From Candidula unifasciata (lineage: Eukaryota > Mollusca > Gastropoda > Stylommatophora > Geomitridae), in the NCBI GenBank assembly GCA_905116865.2, contig CAJHNH020002813.1, forward strand, positions 88,501 through 152,500: DNA of 64,000 nt. The letters are read 5' to 3'. The position numbers and the translations under genes were made by a program. Shown here one piece after another: positions 35,401 through 41,784 of this stretch (positions are counted from its first letter, which is position 1; each line of letters starts with the position of its first letter). The notes under the pieces are model-generated. The model searched no databases. It was not told the origin of the DNA and saw nothing but the letters and a program-made list of their open reading frames with translations.

Positions 35401-38400
35401 TGGGAGGACATTATCAAGAGATTGACAAACAGCAGTCTAAGAGAGCATACAACAAAGACAAGAGACCTAGTCTGTTGGAAATTCATTGCAGCCAACTTTC
35501 ATTGTGGAGTCAGCACCTGATTTAATCATGGTTTTAGGTGTTTGACATTCATTCGTTGTAGAGTCGGCACCTGATTGAATCATGGTTTGCGGTGTTTGAC
35601 ATTCATTGTGGAGTCGGCATCTGATTGAATCATGGTTTGCGGTGTTTGACATTCATTGTGGAGTCGGCATCTGATTGAATCATGGTTTGAGGTGTTTGAC
35701 ATTCATTGTGGAGTCGGCACCTGATTGAATCATGGTTTTAGGTGTTTGACATTCATTGTGGAGTCGGCACCTGATTGAATCATGGTTTGAGGTGTTTGAC
35801 ATTCATTGTGGAGTCAGCACCTGATTGAATCATGGTTTGAGGTGTTTGACATTCATTGTGGAGTCGGCATCTGATTGAATCATGGTTTGAGGTGTTTGAC
35901 ATTCATTGTGGAGTCGGCATCTGATTGAATCATGGTTTGAGGTGTTTGACATTCATTGTGGAGTCAGCATCTGATTGAATCATGGTTTAAGGTGTTTGAC
36001 ATTCATTCGTTGTAGAGTCGGCACCTGATTGAATCATGGTTTGAGGTGTTTGACATTCATTGTGGAGTCGGCACCTGATTGAATCATGGTTTGAGGTGTT
36101 TGACATTCATTGTGGAGTCAGCACCTGATTGAATCATGGTTTGAGGTGTTTGACATTCATTGTGGAGTCGGCATCTGATTGAATCATGGTTTGAGGTGTT
36201 TGACATTCATTGTGGAGTCGGCATCTGATTGAATCATGGTTTGAGGTGTTTGACATTCATTGTGGAGTCGGCATCTGATTGAATCATGGTTTAAGGTGTT
36301 TGACATTCATTCGTTGTAGAGTCGGCACCTGATTGAATCATGGTTTGCGGTGTTTGACATTCATTGTGGAGTCGGCATATGATTGAATCATGGTTTGAGG
36401 TGTTTGACATTCATTGTGGAGTCGGCACCTGACTGAATCATGGTTTGAGGTGTTTGACATTCATTCGTTGTGGAGTCGGCACCTGATTGAATCATGGTTT
36501 GAGGTGTTTGACATTCATTCATTGTGGAGTCGGCACCTGATTGAATCATGGATTTGAGGGGCTTGAGAAAGGCTGTGGGAATGACCAGAAGCAATAATTA
36601 GGAATGATGTTATAAGAGAAAAAGTCGGCATAGATGGAAGACTTAAAAAACATACATAGACAGCAAATAAAATGATTTGCCATTTAGAGAGAATGACATG
36701 GGATGCCTTACCATTCAAGGCATACATGAAAAGAGGAGAGGGGCATAAAACCTTAGGTGGACCAAGAACAATGTAGAATGATAGCATCAGAGAAACTTTA
36801 CAGTAGTATGTGTCTTTAACTCTTTCGCCCAAGGAACACTTCATGACCCCAATACAATTCCAGAAAAAGACGAGGGGAAAAAAAGAAAATTTGTTTACAA
36901 AGGTCACCAATAAAATCATTTAAAATGTATCTGCATTTTAAAATTATCTATTGAAATATGTAAAGATATATGGAGTAAACTACTAAAATTGAACAGGGTG
37001 AAGCATTAAATGAAGTGCATCCCCTGGGTCTAAAAAATACACTATTGGGTGAGTCCTACCATGACTTCTATCACTGAGGCTTCCAGGAAAATCTTAGGGC
37101 AGTTTGGCTTTAAAGAAGCTTTTGACTCAAAGGAAAACTCCTAAATGCTATTGTTAGTTAATTTATACACTATGCGAGGTGTAACGAGGAAAGATCGACT
37201 TAGGAACGATGATATCATGAAGAGAATCGGCACAGAACCAATACTGAACTTTATTTCAGGAGTAAAGAAAAGAAGGAGTTAATTTATTCGTATCTTGACC
37301 TCCTAAACGTTTGCGCAGGTACGAACTCAGGCAGTAGCATTAACTCCTGCGTCTCGTTAACAGGTCACTATAGACAAGTTGCAAAAGTGACATTTCTAGG
37401 AAATTTGGCTCTGTCTGAAAGTGTTGTTTTCGCCTTCTCGAAGCAAAAGGGTTACTGTTTGTAATTACCCCTTTTTAGAGTGATACAGGACAGGATGATC
37501 TTGCGCCTGATGTTTTAAAGTCATGTGGCAAATGTATCACCCTGAACTGTGTTTGTTAGGATTTGTATTTTGGCCTTTGAGAAAAATCTCCATCCCTTAC
37601 TGAGGCCGTGACCTGGGTCTCCTGCATAAGAGCTCAACACTTTAAACACTCAGCTTCTTTTTCTTCTTCTTCGATCCTGCTATCAGAAAAACTTAAAAGT
37701 AGTACCATAATAATAATCTAAACTGCCTCCAGTAGATTGAACACAGTAATTTTTTTTTTTTTTTTTTTTTAATAAATGGACATGGACAAAAAGTGGGGTA
37801 AAAAAGAGCAGTAACATGCATTTTATAGATTACAATCACTCATAGTTTTAAATATGTACTAGTATGTAAATCAATTTTTTTTTTCTAACGTTGTAAAATA
37901 TTTAAATGGCACAGCTAAAGAGTTGATGAATGTTTGTTGCCTAGGAGGTTAACTAATGATTCTTTACAGATGGAGTTAGCAACTGGCAAGTTCCCTTATC
38001 CAAAATGGCAGAGTGTATTTGACCAGTTACAGCAGGTAGTACAAGGCTCCGCGCCCAGGTTACCCAGTGATAACAGATTTTCCGCTGAGTGCATCAACTT
38101 CATCAACACATGGTAAGGACATCGCTCATAGTTTATGGATATTAATTCATTCATTCTTTACAAAGTGATTCATGCTGTGTGAATTAATTTCTTCTTTTTT
38201 TTCGGTTTTGAGTTGTGTGTTGTGCCTAGTTAGGCGCCCCTCTTTTGTCAGTCTGTCAAACTGAAGCATGGACTTGTAAAAGGTTTCCTTCCTGAAGTAA
38301 TAGAAGAAAGAAGTAGGTTATAGGACACAATAGAGGATATAACAAGTTCACTCTTTCATCCCTAGGTGCCAGAATTTTGCCATTGCCATCTGTTACACAT

Positions 38401-40249
38401 CCCCACTTAGCCAGTATCCTGATTTTGCAGTCACTGCCAGTCTCTAATATGTCAAAATATTAGCTTTGGCACTTTTTGCACTTGCACAGTGTTTAGAGGG
38501 GCCAGATATGATTATATTTGATAAAAATAACTTTGCAAGGAGGCGGGGAGGGAGATGTTACCGTGATAAAATTGGCTTTTCTTTCCTAGTCATTATTATA
38601 TCATAATTTGCCTTTAGCCTTTACCGGTATGAGCCAAGGTAAACAATTATTTAATGTTCAGTTTGTTAAATTCTTTCTGCTCCATTCATGTTTACTAATT
38701 AAGCCCATTTAGTATATTTATTTAAAAAAAAATTTTTTTATGTAAATTAATAATTTTTGTGTGTTTATTAGTGATTACTTTTAACAGTTAAATAGAAGTA
38801 GAAGAAAGAAATAGAAGATAGAAGACGCTAGGTAATCTAATAGTTGGAAAGCTATAATGATTTTTAACTGAATTTTGCTTCTCTGTATAGTTTGACGAAA
38901 GAGGACAAACAACGACCAAAATATAACAAATTGTTGGTAAGTATTCACATCATTAGTGAAGGAATTTAAATATACCATATTTCCCCAAGTATGAGATGCT
39001 CCAGTCTGTAAGACGCACTTTGATTTTGAGACCAGAAGTTTGGAGAGAAATATAGTATACTACCATTCTGTAGAGACACACGCCGGTTTTAGACCCTATA
39101 TTTTTGGAAAATAAGTGCATTTTATACTTAGGGAAATACAGTATTTCATATTTTTCGTTAAAACTTTAAGAATGTTTTGGCATTTAAATTGATCTAGAAT
39201 TTGTTACCTCATACTTTTATTGGTGGTTATACTGGTATAACAGATGCCTGTGGAAATAATAGTTGTTATAAACAGATTTTTCCAGTGAGATTTTCTGGGG
39301 CACCATATTGGTAGATAAAATAGAATGGACGCAATGCAACGTGCCAAGTGTCCTTTTAAGAGTGAATGCAGAGAATTTCTTCTTGTTCACTGGCTGTAGA
39401 CTAGCGGAAAGTTCTGGGTGTCGTCCACACTTGAATTTTAATTTTGTCCCAGAACCTTGTGTGTTGCGTGCACATCCCTTTCACAGACCTGATTCTGATT
39501 TATTTGTATGCAGACACTTGGTTCCTTGCCTCTCAGATGGATATAGACTTCAAATTCAAAGGATGCCCCCCCCCCCCTTTTTTTTTTTTTCTCCCCCCCC
39601 CCCCCCCTGTTAATTTACTCCTATGACATGCTTGTTGGGAAGGTGGTGGGTCTGTTCTTGTTTTCCCTACAATGGGGCCCTAGAACCCACATGTGGAGAA
39701 TGCAGAAGAATAAGTATAGCACAAAGTATTGTGCTTGCATTCACTACAGTTACCTCCTTTTATAGGAAAATAGGTGCTTTATTAATATCCTACTCCAAAC
39801 AGGGAAAATCCACAGGTCAGGAGACAGTCTAATATTTGAGGGGGTGGTAGATAGGCTGCATGCGGTCGTGGGAACTAGGCTGCACTCTTTCGTGGGACGT
39901 AGGTGGGTTAGGGTTAGGGCCAGTTCTAGATGTTTTGGGGTCTTTTAAAGCATCAGAAAGCTGGGAAACCCGGTCTTACCGCCCTCTAAAATGTTGAACT
40001 GTCCTGTGATGTCATTTGGGGTAGGATATTAATAAAGAACCGGTAAATACACTTCAAAACAATGTTTCCCTGAGTGAATTTAAAAATATGGACACAATTC
40101 TTTTTTGTTTTTTCTGTCTGCAGGAAGACCCATTCATCAAAAGATTTGAAGTGGAAGAAGTTGATGTGGCAACATATGTTTGTTCGATACATGATGAAAT
40201 CTTGAAGTTATCACCCAGCCCTTCTGCTTGCGAGCAGCCTCTATCTTAA
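11303..40249 (+). CDS. MAP2K4: MAP2K4/MKK4 ortholog, 11 assigned exons, 5' end not found
   Basis: Dual-specificity MAP kinase kinase 4, a cytoplasmic kinase that phosphorylates JNK (and p38) on Thr and Tyr after activation by MAP3Ks. The assigned exons (11303-11426, 19584-19647, 20121-20234, 23296-23415, 26289-26408, 28366-28417, 30460-30587, 34543-34620, 37970-38112, 38891-38936, 40124-40249) join in frame to 370 residues; human MKK4 has 399. Counting from the first full codon, I see: docking-site remnant RQSLRLDF near residue 5; ERLR linker at 42; glycine loop G78-R-G-N-Y-G-F-V85; catalytic Lys100; HRD 196-198; Lys200 and Asn203; DFG 216-218; activation-loop Ser226 and Ser230; APE 240-242; C-terminal DVD-like segment around 334-352. 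The sequence follows MKK4 rather than MKK7 or MKK3/6 (for example [28 protein letters not shown]). The upstream coding exon(s), start codon and promoter were not recognised. Introns carry many retroelement relics. Identification is from remembered family sequence. Confidence 0.95.
11591..11616 (+). repeat. G homopolymer, 26 bp
   Basis: Uninterrupted G run in the MAP2K4 intron. Confidence 0.95.
11880..12930 (-). mobile_element. LINE F3 relic (antisense in MAP2K4 intron)
   Basis: The 3' end (11880-12110) matches 60285-60485. Upstream, minus-strand frames read FCCADDISW (the reverse-transcriptase xADD box, about 12720-12750) and [12 protein letters not shown] at 12840-12900. The 5' part recurs in each unit of the exon array. 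Confidence 0.75.
12962..13042 (+). CDS. MAP2K4: Tandem linker exon copy A (81 nt, candidate cassette exon)
   Basis: Homologous to the last 81 nt of the exon at 11303. Acceptor cattgatctag, donor gtaagatg. It starts with the third base of a codon and ends with two bases (AT), so it is phase-symmetric and adds 27 residues in frame: [10 protein letters not shown], then [10 protein letters not shown], then HGRTTQ. No stop or indel. It could be a cassette exon, a mutually exclusive exon or unused. No transcript evidence is available. Confidence 0.55.
13187..13432 (+). repeat. 41-bp minisatellite, 6 near-perfect units
   Basis: Unit tcacatgattatgacatggt then catgtttaatgtacacacgtg. The array units at 15800 and 16685 hold a single related copy, so this expanded within one unit. 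Confidence 0.95.
13565..13865 (-). mobile_element. LINE 3' end with (ATTG)n tail
   Basis: The minus strand reads [20 protein letters not shown] shortly before a (TTGA)-type tail, a typical 3' end of an RTE/CR1-like ORF. It is nested inside exon-array unit B together with the next element. Confidence 0.75.
13866..15290 (-). mobile_element. LINE reverse-transcriptase relic
   Basis: Minus-strand segments in order: [20 protein letters not shown] (about 15030), [15 protein letters not shown] (about 14660; the FADD box is FSDD here), and [20 protein letters not shown] at the 3' end (about 13890). The ORF is broken by frameshifts. Confidence 0.85.
15300..15590 (-). mobile_element. LINE F3 fragment in exon-array unit B
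   Basis: Homologous to 12780-12960: ccttccttataatcg, gcattctacaaactgtttct. It lies immediately upstream of the 81-nt exon copy. Confidence 0.65.
15591..15671 (+). CDS. MAP2K4: Tandem linker exon copy B (81 nt, candidate cassette exon)
   Basis: Same structure as the copy at 12962: acceptor attgatctag, donor gtaagata, exactly 81 nt, phase-symmetric and open. It reads [26 protein letters not shown]. The interval before it is lengthened by nested antisense LINE insertions (about 13565-15290). Confidence 0.55.
15900..16464 (-). mobile_element. LINE F3 fragment in exon-array unit C
   Basis: Parallel to 12430-12960 and 15300-15590; the same order of segments and the same junction with the exon copy. 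Confidence 0.65.
16465..16545 (+). CDS. MAP2K4: Tandem linker exon copy C (81 nt, candidate cassette exon)
   Basis: Acceptor cattgatctag, donor gtaagatg, 81 nt, open and phase-symmetric. It reads [26 protein letters not shown]. The interval from copy B is about 0.87 kb start to start, the least disturbed unit of the array. Confidence 0.55.
16780..17290 (-). mobile_element. LINE F3 fragment in exon-array unit D
   Basis: Parallel to the unit C fragment; interrupted downstream by a partial S2 SINE. Confidence 0.65.
17292..17440 (-). mobile_element. SINE family S2, partial
   Basis: ttttatagaccaatcagcac and gccacctttacttctcagga match the tail half of S2; the tRNA-like head is missing. Confidence 0.75.
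17510..17590 (+). CDS. MAP2K4: Tandem linker exon copy D (81 nt, candidate cassette exon)
   Basis: Acceptor cattgatctag, donor gtaagatt, 81 nt, open and phase-symmetric. It reads [26 protein letters not shown]; the Leu to Gln and Asp to Tyr changes are unique to this copy. A partial SINE (17292-17440) lies just upstream. This is the last copy before the constant exon at 19584. Confidence 0.5.
17735..18110 (+). repeat. Dispersed repeat family R-f, with 24-bp G run
   Basis: Shares ttaaccctgtcacc..., gggtgaaatattaaatgga and accttta..gctatgga with 36815-37160 and, more weakly, 21905-22160. G run at 17800-17823. Class unknown. Confidence 0.55.
18262..18432 (+). mobile_element. LINE 3' fragment
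   Basis: Reads [13 protein letters not shown] then [12 protein letters not shown], a decayed FGH..R...-G.R.RGRPR segment of the family also present at 31615, 43932 and 48005. Confidence 0.65.
18551..18690 (-). mobile_element. SINE family S1, partial
   Basis: ttcttctttgcattcactga to ttgcttgcacatctca matches the 3' half of S1. Confidence 0.65.
18930..19155 (-). mobile_element. LINE 3' fragment (W..A.D...W box)
   Basis: The minus strand reads [20 protein letters not shown], matching the C-terminal DIDxxSWExxAxDRxxWR box common in RTE-like ORFs. A plus-strand relative is at 31010-31290. Confidence 0.65.
19160..19580. other. MAP2K4 intron, no further feature
   Basis: No repeat or coding match; a pyrimidine-rich tract at 19470-19530. 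Confidence 0.5.
19584..19647 (+). CDS. MAP2K4: MAP2K4 exon, linker ahead of the kinase domain
   Basis: Acceptor tttttattttcag, donor gtaagatg. The first base completes Ile from the previous exon; the exon then reads [21 protein letters not shown] in register with human ERLRTHSIESSGKLKISPE. It ends in phase 0. Confidence 0.93.
19650..20118. other. MAP2K4 intron, no further feature
   Basis: AT- and pyrimidine-rich intron ending in a good acceptor. Nothing else seen. Confidence 0.55.
20121..20234 (+). CDS. MAP2K4: MAP2K4 exon, glycine-rich loop and catalytic lysine
   Basis: Acceptor ccttctgcag, donor gtatgt; 38 codons, phase 0-0. It opens the kinase domain with [19 protein letters not shown] and ends at MAVK, whose Lys binds ATP phosphates. 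Confidence 0.97.
20398..20422 (+). repeat. G homopolymer, ~25 bp, followed by SINE S1 fragment
   Basis: G run in the MAP2K4 intron. An S1 5' fragment (ccctaattagtcgccttt) follows at 20500-20545. Confidence 0.85.
20870..21062 (-). mobile_element. LINE 3' fragment
   Basis: Antisense resemblance to the reverse-transcriptase C-terminus seen at 13900-14220 (ctcttgcagtttgtttaatg, ttacaccatttaattctaag). Confidence 0.45.
21116..21350 (-). mobile_element. SINE family S1
   Basis: From ccttcttctttgcattcact to aacacccctcatttatcaac; near full length apart from the 5' end. Confidence 0.75.
21905..22160 (+). repeat. Dispersed repeat family R-f, diverged copy
   Basis: ttaaccctttcatcttgtga and catgaacccatatcaatttcc parallel 17735 and 36825. 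Weak further on. Confidence 0.4.
22390..22640 (+). repeat. CA-rich low-complexity tract
   Basis: Irregular (CA)n/(ACAT)n sequence in the MAP2K4 intron. The His/Thr-rich open frame is an artefact. Confidence 0.85.
22645..23290. other. MAP2K4 intron, no further feature
   Basis: AT-rich intron with a short TG run near 22905. Confidence 0.5.
23296..23415 (+). CDS. MAP2K4: MAP2K4 exon, N-lobe helix C region
   Basis: Acceptor atattttcag, donor gtaagg; 40 codons, phase 0-0. It encodes [19 protein letters not shown] through [14 protein letters not shown], nearly identical to vertebrate MKK4. Confidence 0.97.
23570..23850 (-). mobile_element. LINE 3' fragment
   Basis: The minus strand reads [20 protein letters not shown] then [11 protein letters not shown], the family also seen at 31615 and 48005. 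Confidence 0.75.
23965..25512 (-). mobile_element. Penelope-like retroelement relic
   Basis: The minus strand carries, in order, a hammerhead-like motif (25507-25475), the reverse-transcriptase catalytic box [12 protein letters not shown] (about 24780), [20 protein letters not shown] (about 24680), [16 protein letters not shown] (about 24570), [15 protein letters not shown] (about 24480) and YSLRDVIV (about 24170). These are hallmarks of Penelope-like elements as known from metazoans. Several frameshifts and stops break the ORF. The terminal 23965-24140 segment recurs at 39850-40030 and, inverted, near 55740-55870. Confidence 0.85.
25475..25507 (-). ncRNA. Degenerate hammerhead-ribozyme-like motif in Penelope-like element
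   Basis: On the minus strand: CTGACGA (consensus CTGATGA), a stem-loop GGCT-CAAT-AGCC, then GCAACG (consensus GAAAC). Two core positions deviate, so it is probably inactive. Confidence 0.5.
25905..26185 (-). mobile_element. SINE family S1
   Basis: Starts at the (TTC)n tail. It contains atttgcatgcagacggttgg and ggaaacactcctaatcag, and ends near gggaccaggagcacacatgg. Confidence 0.75.
26289..26408 (+). CDS. MAP2K4: MAP2K4 exon, hinge and helix D
   Basis: Acceptor gtttccggcag, donor gtaagtg; 40 codons, phase 0-0. It encodes [10 protein letters not shown] (hinge) and the segment ending ILGKITVA. The stretch after the hinge ([12 protein letters not shown]) is the most diverged from human. Confidence 0.96.
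26455..26640 (+). mobile_element. LINE 3' fragment
   Basis: Reads [20 protein letters not shown], similar to the family with TEPILNFI at 1411-1698. Stops follow quickly. Confidence 0.6.
26640..26935 (+). mobile_element. SINE family S1, full-length sense copy
   Basis: From gtgtgggttccggaacac to gccggtgaatgcaatgaaga with a (GAA)n tail. It defines the orientation of the family. Confidence 0.8.
26975..27578 (-). other. Possible decayed retroelement, unassigned
   Basis: Minus-strand frames include [20 protein letters not shown] and [13 protein letters not shown], vaguely like reverse-transcriptase-type text. Not enough to name. Confidence 0.25.
27593..27870 (-). mobile_element. SINE family S2, complete copy with target-site duplication
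   Basis: On the minus strand, a tRNA-like head (GCTGTGGCGTAGTGGCTAG; GGTCGTGGGTTCGCTTTC) is followed by the S2 body. Flanks gtacacctgtagta (27579-27592) and gtacaccagtagta (27871-27884) match at 13 of 14 positions. Confidence 0.88.
28030..28365. other. MAP2K4 intron, no further feature
   Basis: T-rich; ends in the acceptor of the helix E exon. Confidence 0.5.
28366..28417 (+). CDS. MAP2K4: MAP2K4 exon, helix E to start of catalytic loop
   Basis: Acceptor ttgtaaacag, donor gtaaga; 52 nt ending in phase 1. It encodes [17 protein letters not shown] plus the first base of the catalytic Asp codon. Confidence 0.95.
28420..28945. other. MAP2K4 intron, no further feature
   Basis: No repeat match found. 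Confidence 0.45.
28945..29185 (+). mobile_element. SINE family S1, sense copy
   Basis: aagtagactacttaggggtg to ccgataaatgtggagaaaat; GAA-like tail. Confidence 0.7.
29335..29530 (+). mobile_element. tRNA-derived SINE, family S6, with G run
   Basis: Head gtggagtggctggcctaatg resembles an A box. The body is shared with 45598-45780 (cctgt.tagt.tgtggtg, cctcaggctca). G run at 29393-29413; C run at 29527-29548. Confidence 0.5.
29625..29910 (+). mobile_element. LINE 3' fragment
   Basis: agaagtgacactctttgagc and later codons resemble the RKR..FFGHV.R family in decayed form; ends at accagtgccacataacatgg. Confidence 0.4.
30150..30340 (-). mobile_element. SINE family S1
   Basis: ttcttctttgtgttcaccag to tgactcgaaggaaagca-like sequence; lacks the 5' end. 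Confidence 0.7.
30460..30587 (+). CDS. MAP2K4: MAP2K4 exon, catalytic loop and activation segment
   Basis: Acceptor gttgatcag, donor gtaagtg; 128 nt. It completes the catalytic Asp and encodes [20 protein letters not shown], then the activation loop [16 protein letters not shown]. The first MAP3K phosphosite is Ser (30543-30545). The second (30555-30557, AGT) is Ser where MKK4 normally has Thr. Confidence 0.97.
30665..30950 (-). mobile_element. SINE family S1
   Basis: Contains atttgtatgcagactgctgg and caggcagatgcactccgact; ends with ctggaacacacacaggga. Confidence 0.75.
31010..31290 (+). mobile_element. LINE 3' fragment with 20-bp G run
   Basis: Reads SYDVTICAS and GIEVDSWQ, the same 3' family as 18930-19155. 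G run at about 31036-31055. Confidence 0.6.
31615..32285 (-). mobile_element. LINE reverse-transcriptase C-terminal relic
   Basis: The minus strand reads [20 protein letters not shown] (about 32190), [20 protein letters not shown] text, then [19 protein letters not shown] and [11 protein letters not shown]. The 3' end has an (ATG)n tail (catcatcatcatcatg on plus, about 31612-31627). Confidence 0.85.
32295..32585 (-). mobile_element. SINE family S1
   Basis: ttcttctttgtgttcaccag to acccccagaacccacttga; near full length. Confidence 0.75.
32620..32820 (-). mobile_element. tRNA-derived SINE, family S4
   Basis: On the minus strand the head reads gcttgctagcgtagttggct and ggtccgggttcacaccc. The body, cgaagggttgcgatatcca, is shared with 43550-43745 (plus). 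Confidence 0.75.
32825..33250. other. MAP2K4 intron, no further feature
   Basis: No match to other repeats in this window. Confidence 0.45.
33255..34130 (-). mobile_element. LINE relic with RNase H domain and (TAAC)n tail
   Basis: The minus strand reads [12 protein letters not shown] (end of the reverse transcriptase), then RNase [50 protein letters not shown]. The E, D and N.xAD catalytic-type positions are present. The 3' end at 33255 carries an AACTA repeat tail, identical in type to the copy at 10785. Confidence 0.88.
34135..34540. other. MAP2K4 intron, no further feature
   Basis: No recognised element; ends in the acceptor before PERI. Confidence 0.45.
34543..34620 (+). CDS. MAP2K4: MAP2K4 exon, APE motif and helix F
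   Basis: Acceptor tttcattcatag, donor gtgagt; 26 codons, phase 0-0: [18 protein letters not shown] followed by VWSLGITL. Confidence 0.97.
34771..35008 (+). mobile_element. SINE family S2, complete sense copy
   Basis: tRNA-like head gcctctgtggtatagcagct and ttgggttcaaatccga, then the S2 body with gattggtcaataaaatatag. Confidence 0.85.
35270..35470 (+). mobile_element. LINE 3' fragment, decayed
   Basis: ggccacattaaaagaaaaaa and gagcaagaggtagacaagga resemble FGH..R and RGR.R boxes with frameshifts. Confidence 0.45.
35499..36560 (+). repeat. 50/54-bp minisatellite, ~21 units, with higher-order structure
   Basis: Unit ggtgtttgacattcattgtg, gagtcggcatctgattgaat, catggtttga. Most units are 50 bp; a few are 54 bp with a cgtt insertion (about 35548, 36002, 36305, 36459). 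A block of six units (~304 bp) is itself repeated. Fifty is not a multiple of three, so it does not code. Confidence 0.95.
36815..37160 (+). repeat. Dispersed repeat family R-f
   Basis: Parallels 17735-18110: taactctttcgccc, agggtgaagcattaaatgaa, cctaccatgacttctatcac. Confidence 0.55.
37175..37290 (+). mobile_element. LINE 3' fragment
   Basis: Reads [20 protein letters not shown] and [10 protein letters not shown], the family seen at 1411-1698. Confidence 0.7.
37295..37965. other. MAP2K4 intron, no further feature
   Basis: T-rich tracts at 37751 and 37877; nothing else recognised. Confidence 0.45.
37970..38112 (+). CDS. MAP2K4: MAP2K4 exon, C-lobe
   Basis: Acceptor gattctttacag, donor gtaagg; 143 nt ending in phase 2. 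It encodes [20 protein letters not shown] to [11 protein letters not shown]. The residue before ELATG is Met where human has Tyr. Confidence 0.97.
38115..38885. other. MAP2K4 intron, no further feature
   Basis: AT-rich; no repeat matched. Confidence 0.45.
38891..38936 (+). CDS. MAP2K4: MAP2K4 exon, short 46-nt C-lobe exon
   Basis: Acceptor ctctgtatag, donor gtaagt. The first base completes Cys, then [15 protein letters not shown], matching human CLTKDESKRPKYKELL. Confidence 0.95.
38973..39143 (+). mobile_element. pogo-type MITE, 171 bp
   Basis: Terminal inverted repeats: left taccatatttccccaagtat; right, read inverted, tactgtatttccctaagtat. The TA ends fit pogo/Tc1-type targets. The inner taagacgcactttgatttt matches the longer element at 43889. 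Confidence 0.85.
39372..39700 (-). mobile_element. SINE family S1 with C/T run insertion
   Basis: ttcttcttgttcactggctg to ggggccctagaacccacatg. Interrupted by C and T homopolymers at 39567-39606. Confidence 0.75.
39850..40030 (-). mobile_element. Penelope-like element 3' fragment
   Basis: gggttagggccagttctaga and ccctctaaaatgttgaactg match 24010-24120, the terminal part of the relic at 23965. Confidence 0.7.
40124..40249 (+). CDS. MAP2K4: MAP2K4 last coding exon with stop
   Basis: Acceptor ttctgtctgcag; 41 codons and TAA. It encodes [20 protein letters not shown], corresponding to the DVD-type MAP3K docking segment of human MKK4, and a short tail ending ACEQPLS. Confidence 0.95.
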   Translation, partial: EDPFIKRFEVEEVDVATYVCSIHDEILKLSPSPSACEQPLS

Positions 40250-40630
40250 CAACTGTTGTCATTCTTAGTTCATGGTTTTCCCCCCCATCGTAATTACAAG
40301 TTCATATTTAGTCTCACAATATGTTCTATTGTTTATACATGAAATATGTTCTCTCATACTCTGGTATTCACAAATGTTCTTGTAATATGAATGTTGTTAA
40401 TGGTTCTGTTCACATTTGTTCTAACAGGTTTTTTTGTTTTGTTTTTAATGTACAAATTACTGTTATGAGTTTATTATATACTATTGTTCATTTTCATACT
40501 GTCCACAGATTTTCTTGCTCCCATTCTAAATTCTGTTAATATTTCTTGTGGTTTGTTTATCTTAGACTTCTATGTTAGTGCTATGAGTTCATCCAATTAT
40601 TATTCAGATTCGTTCTTTTCAGGATGAAAT
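40250..40630 (+). other. MAP2K4 3' flank, probable 3' UTR
   Basis: AT-rich non-coding sequence directly after the stop codon. I found no convincing AATAAA here; the first clear one downstream is near 41584, beyond a repeat insertion. The extent of the UTR is unknown. Confidence 0.45.
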
Positions 40631-40815
40631 TTTTTGTCATTTGAAGCCCTACTCTGGCTTTTGCCAGGGGCCGCAATATAGGCAGGCCATACATATGGCC
40701 AAATGTCTGAACGCGGTTTCTGGGACCTCTCCACGGCGATCCTCATCCGCATGGTGGCACTTTGTGTCATCGGGTGTTTATCGCTTGTGTGATGTCCTGG
40801 TGGGGTAGAAAGTCA
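40630..40815 (-). repeat. Repeat R-c, full-length inverted copy
   Basis: atttgaagccctactctggc to gtgtgatgtcctggtgggg, the reverse complement of 5255-5440. Confidence 0.75.
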
Positions 40816-41029
40816 GTCAGTCAGTCAGTTCATCCAAAAACTGTGTTCCATTGACTGTGTAAATACCTGAGCAGTTAAACTTCTACTGTTTAAACAAAAA
40901 AAAGGGAGGGAGGTTACCTAAATAAGACAGCTGTTTAAATCCTAAATAAGATAACAGGTTTGTTCGTTAAATACTAGATAACAATTAAAATAACCTTTAA
41001 AAGATATTTTCTGAATCATCTTAAATTTA

Positions 41030-41260
41030 GAAGGGGCTTGAACATGTTTACATAATTCCTTATGACACTTTAACAAGGACAGTCCTCCAATGTAAGGCAG
41101 CTGGAAAAAGAGACATGGACGACCCAGCGAAACCTGGAAAGCAACAGTAGAAAAGGAAATAAAGGAGTGAGAAAAGCAGCAGCCTAACAACAATGAAAAA
41201 CACTTGTGAAAGCCTAAGTGTCAACAACAGGAAGAGGATATAAATAGTAACTAAACACAA
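41030..41260 (+). mobile_element. LINE 3' fragment, decayed
   Basis: ctggaaaaagagacatggac gacc resembles G.RDMDDP..., and cctggaaagcaacagtagaa a W..T-type box; frames are broken. Confidence 0.4.
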
Positions 41261-41309
41261 GCCTTCCCAAATACAGTGTAGAAAATCGGTATTGTTTCTG
41301 GGTCCATTC

Positions 41310-41530
41310 TACCGTGTCACCGTCATCATCCCCTAGCACAGTGTGGTGTTGGGTCACCAGTTGCTGTTGACTGATCAGCTCCCTCCACCTTTGACGGTCT
41401 GATGCAGTGGACTTCCTGGTTGCCTGCCTGCCTGCCTGAGGCCTGTCCAGTCAGTTAAGTTCTGTATCCAGGTCGTTCTCGGTCTGCCTCTTCTCCCCTA
41501 GTGAGCCCTGAAGTATCATTTTTGAGAAGC
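41310..41530 (-). mobile_element. LINE 3' end fragment
   Basis: On plus, ggttgcctgcctgcctgcct, then ggtcgttctcggtctgcctc: an antisense RGRPR-type box near the end of an RTE-like ORF. Confidence 0.5.
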
Positions 41531-41784
41531 CGTTAGATCTTATTACATATCTGATATGCCATGTCAGATATGTTATTTGATCAAATAAATAGTGTACTAA
41601 TCACAGTATTGACAGTGATTAGTATTTGTCTGTATACTTTTATAATGTTGCTAATACATAACTGATGTTGCAGAGTATTTCCTGTTGACCCGTGTTCCTC
41701 AGCCAGTTGAAGTACAATAACTTACTGGGCAGGCATCGAGCCATAGATATTTTCATGGAGGTTCACCGCTTCGCCAAGTTGTTT

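Noticed and set aside
35499..36560. Repetitive protein (MIQSGADST repeats on minus)
   Set aside because: Most units are 50 bp, which breaks the frame; the short open stretches exist only where 54-bp units occur.
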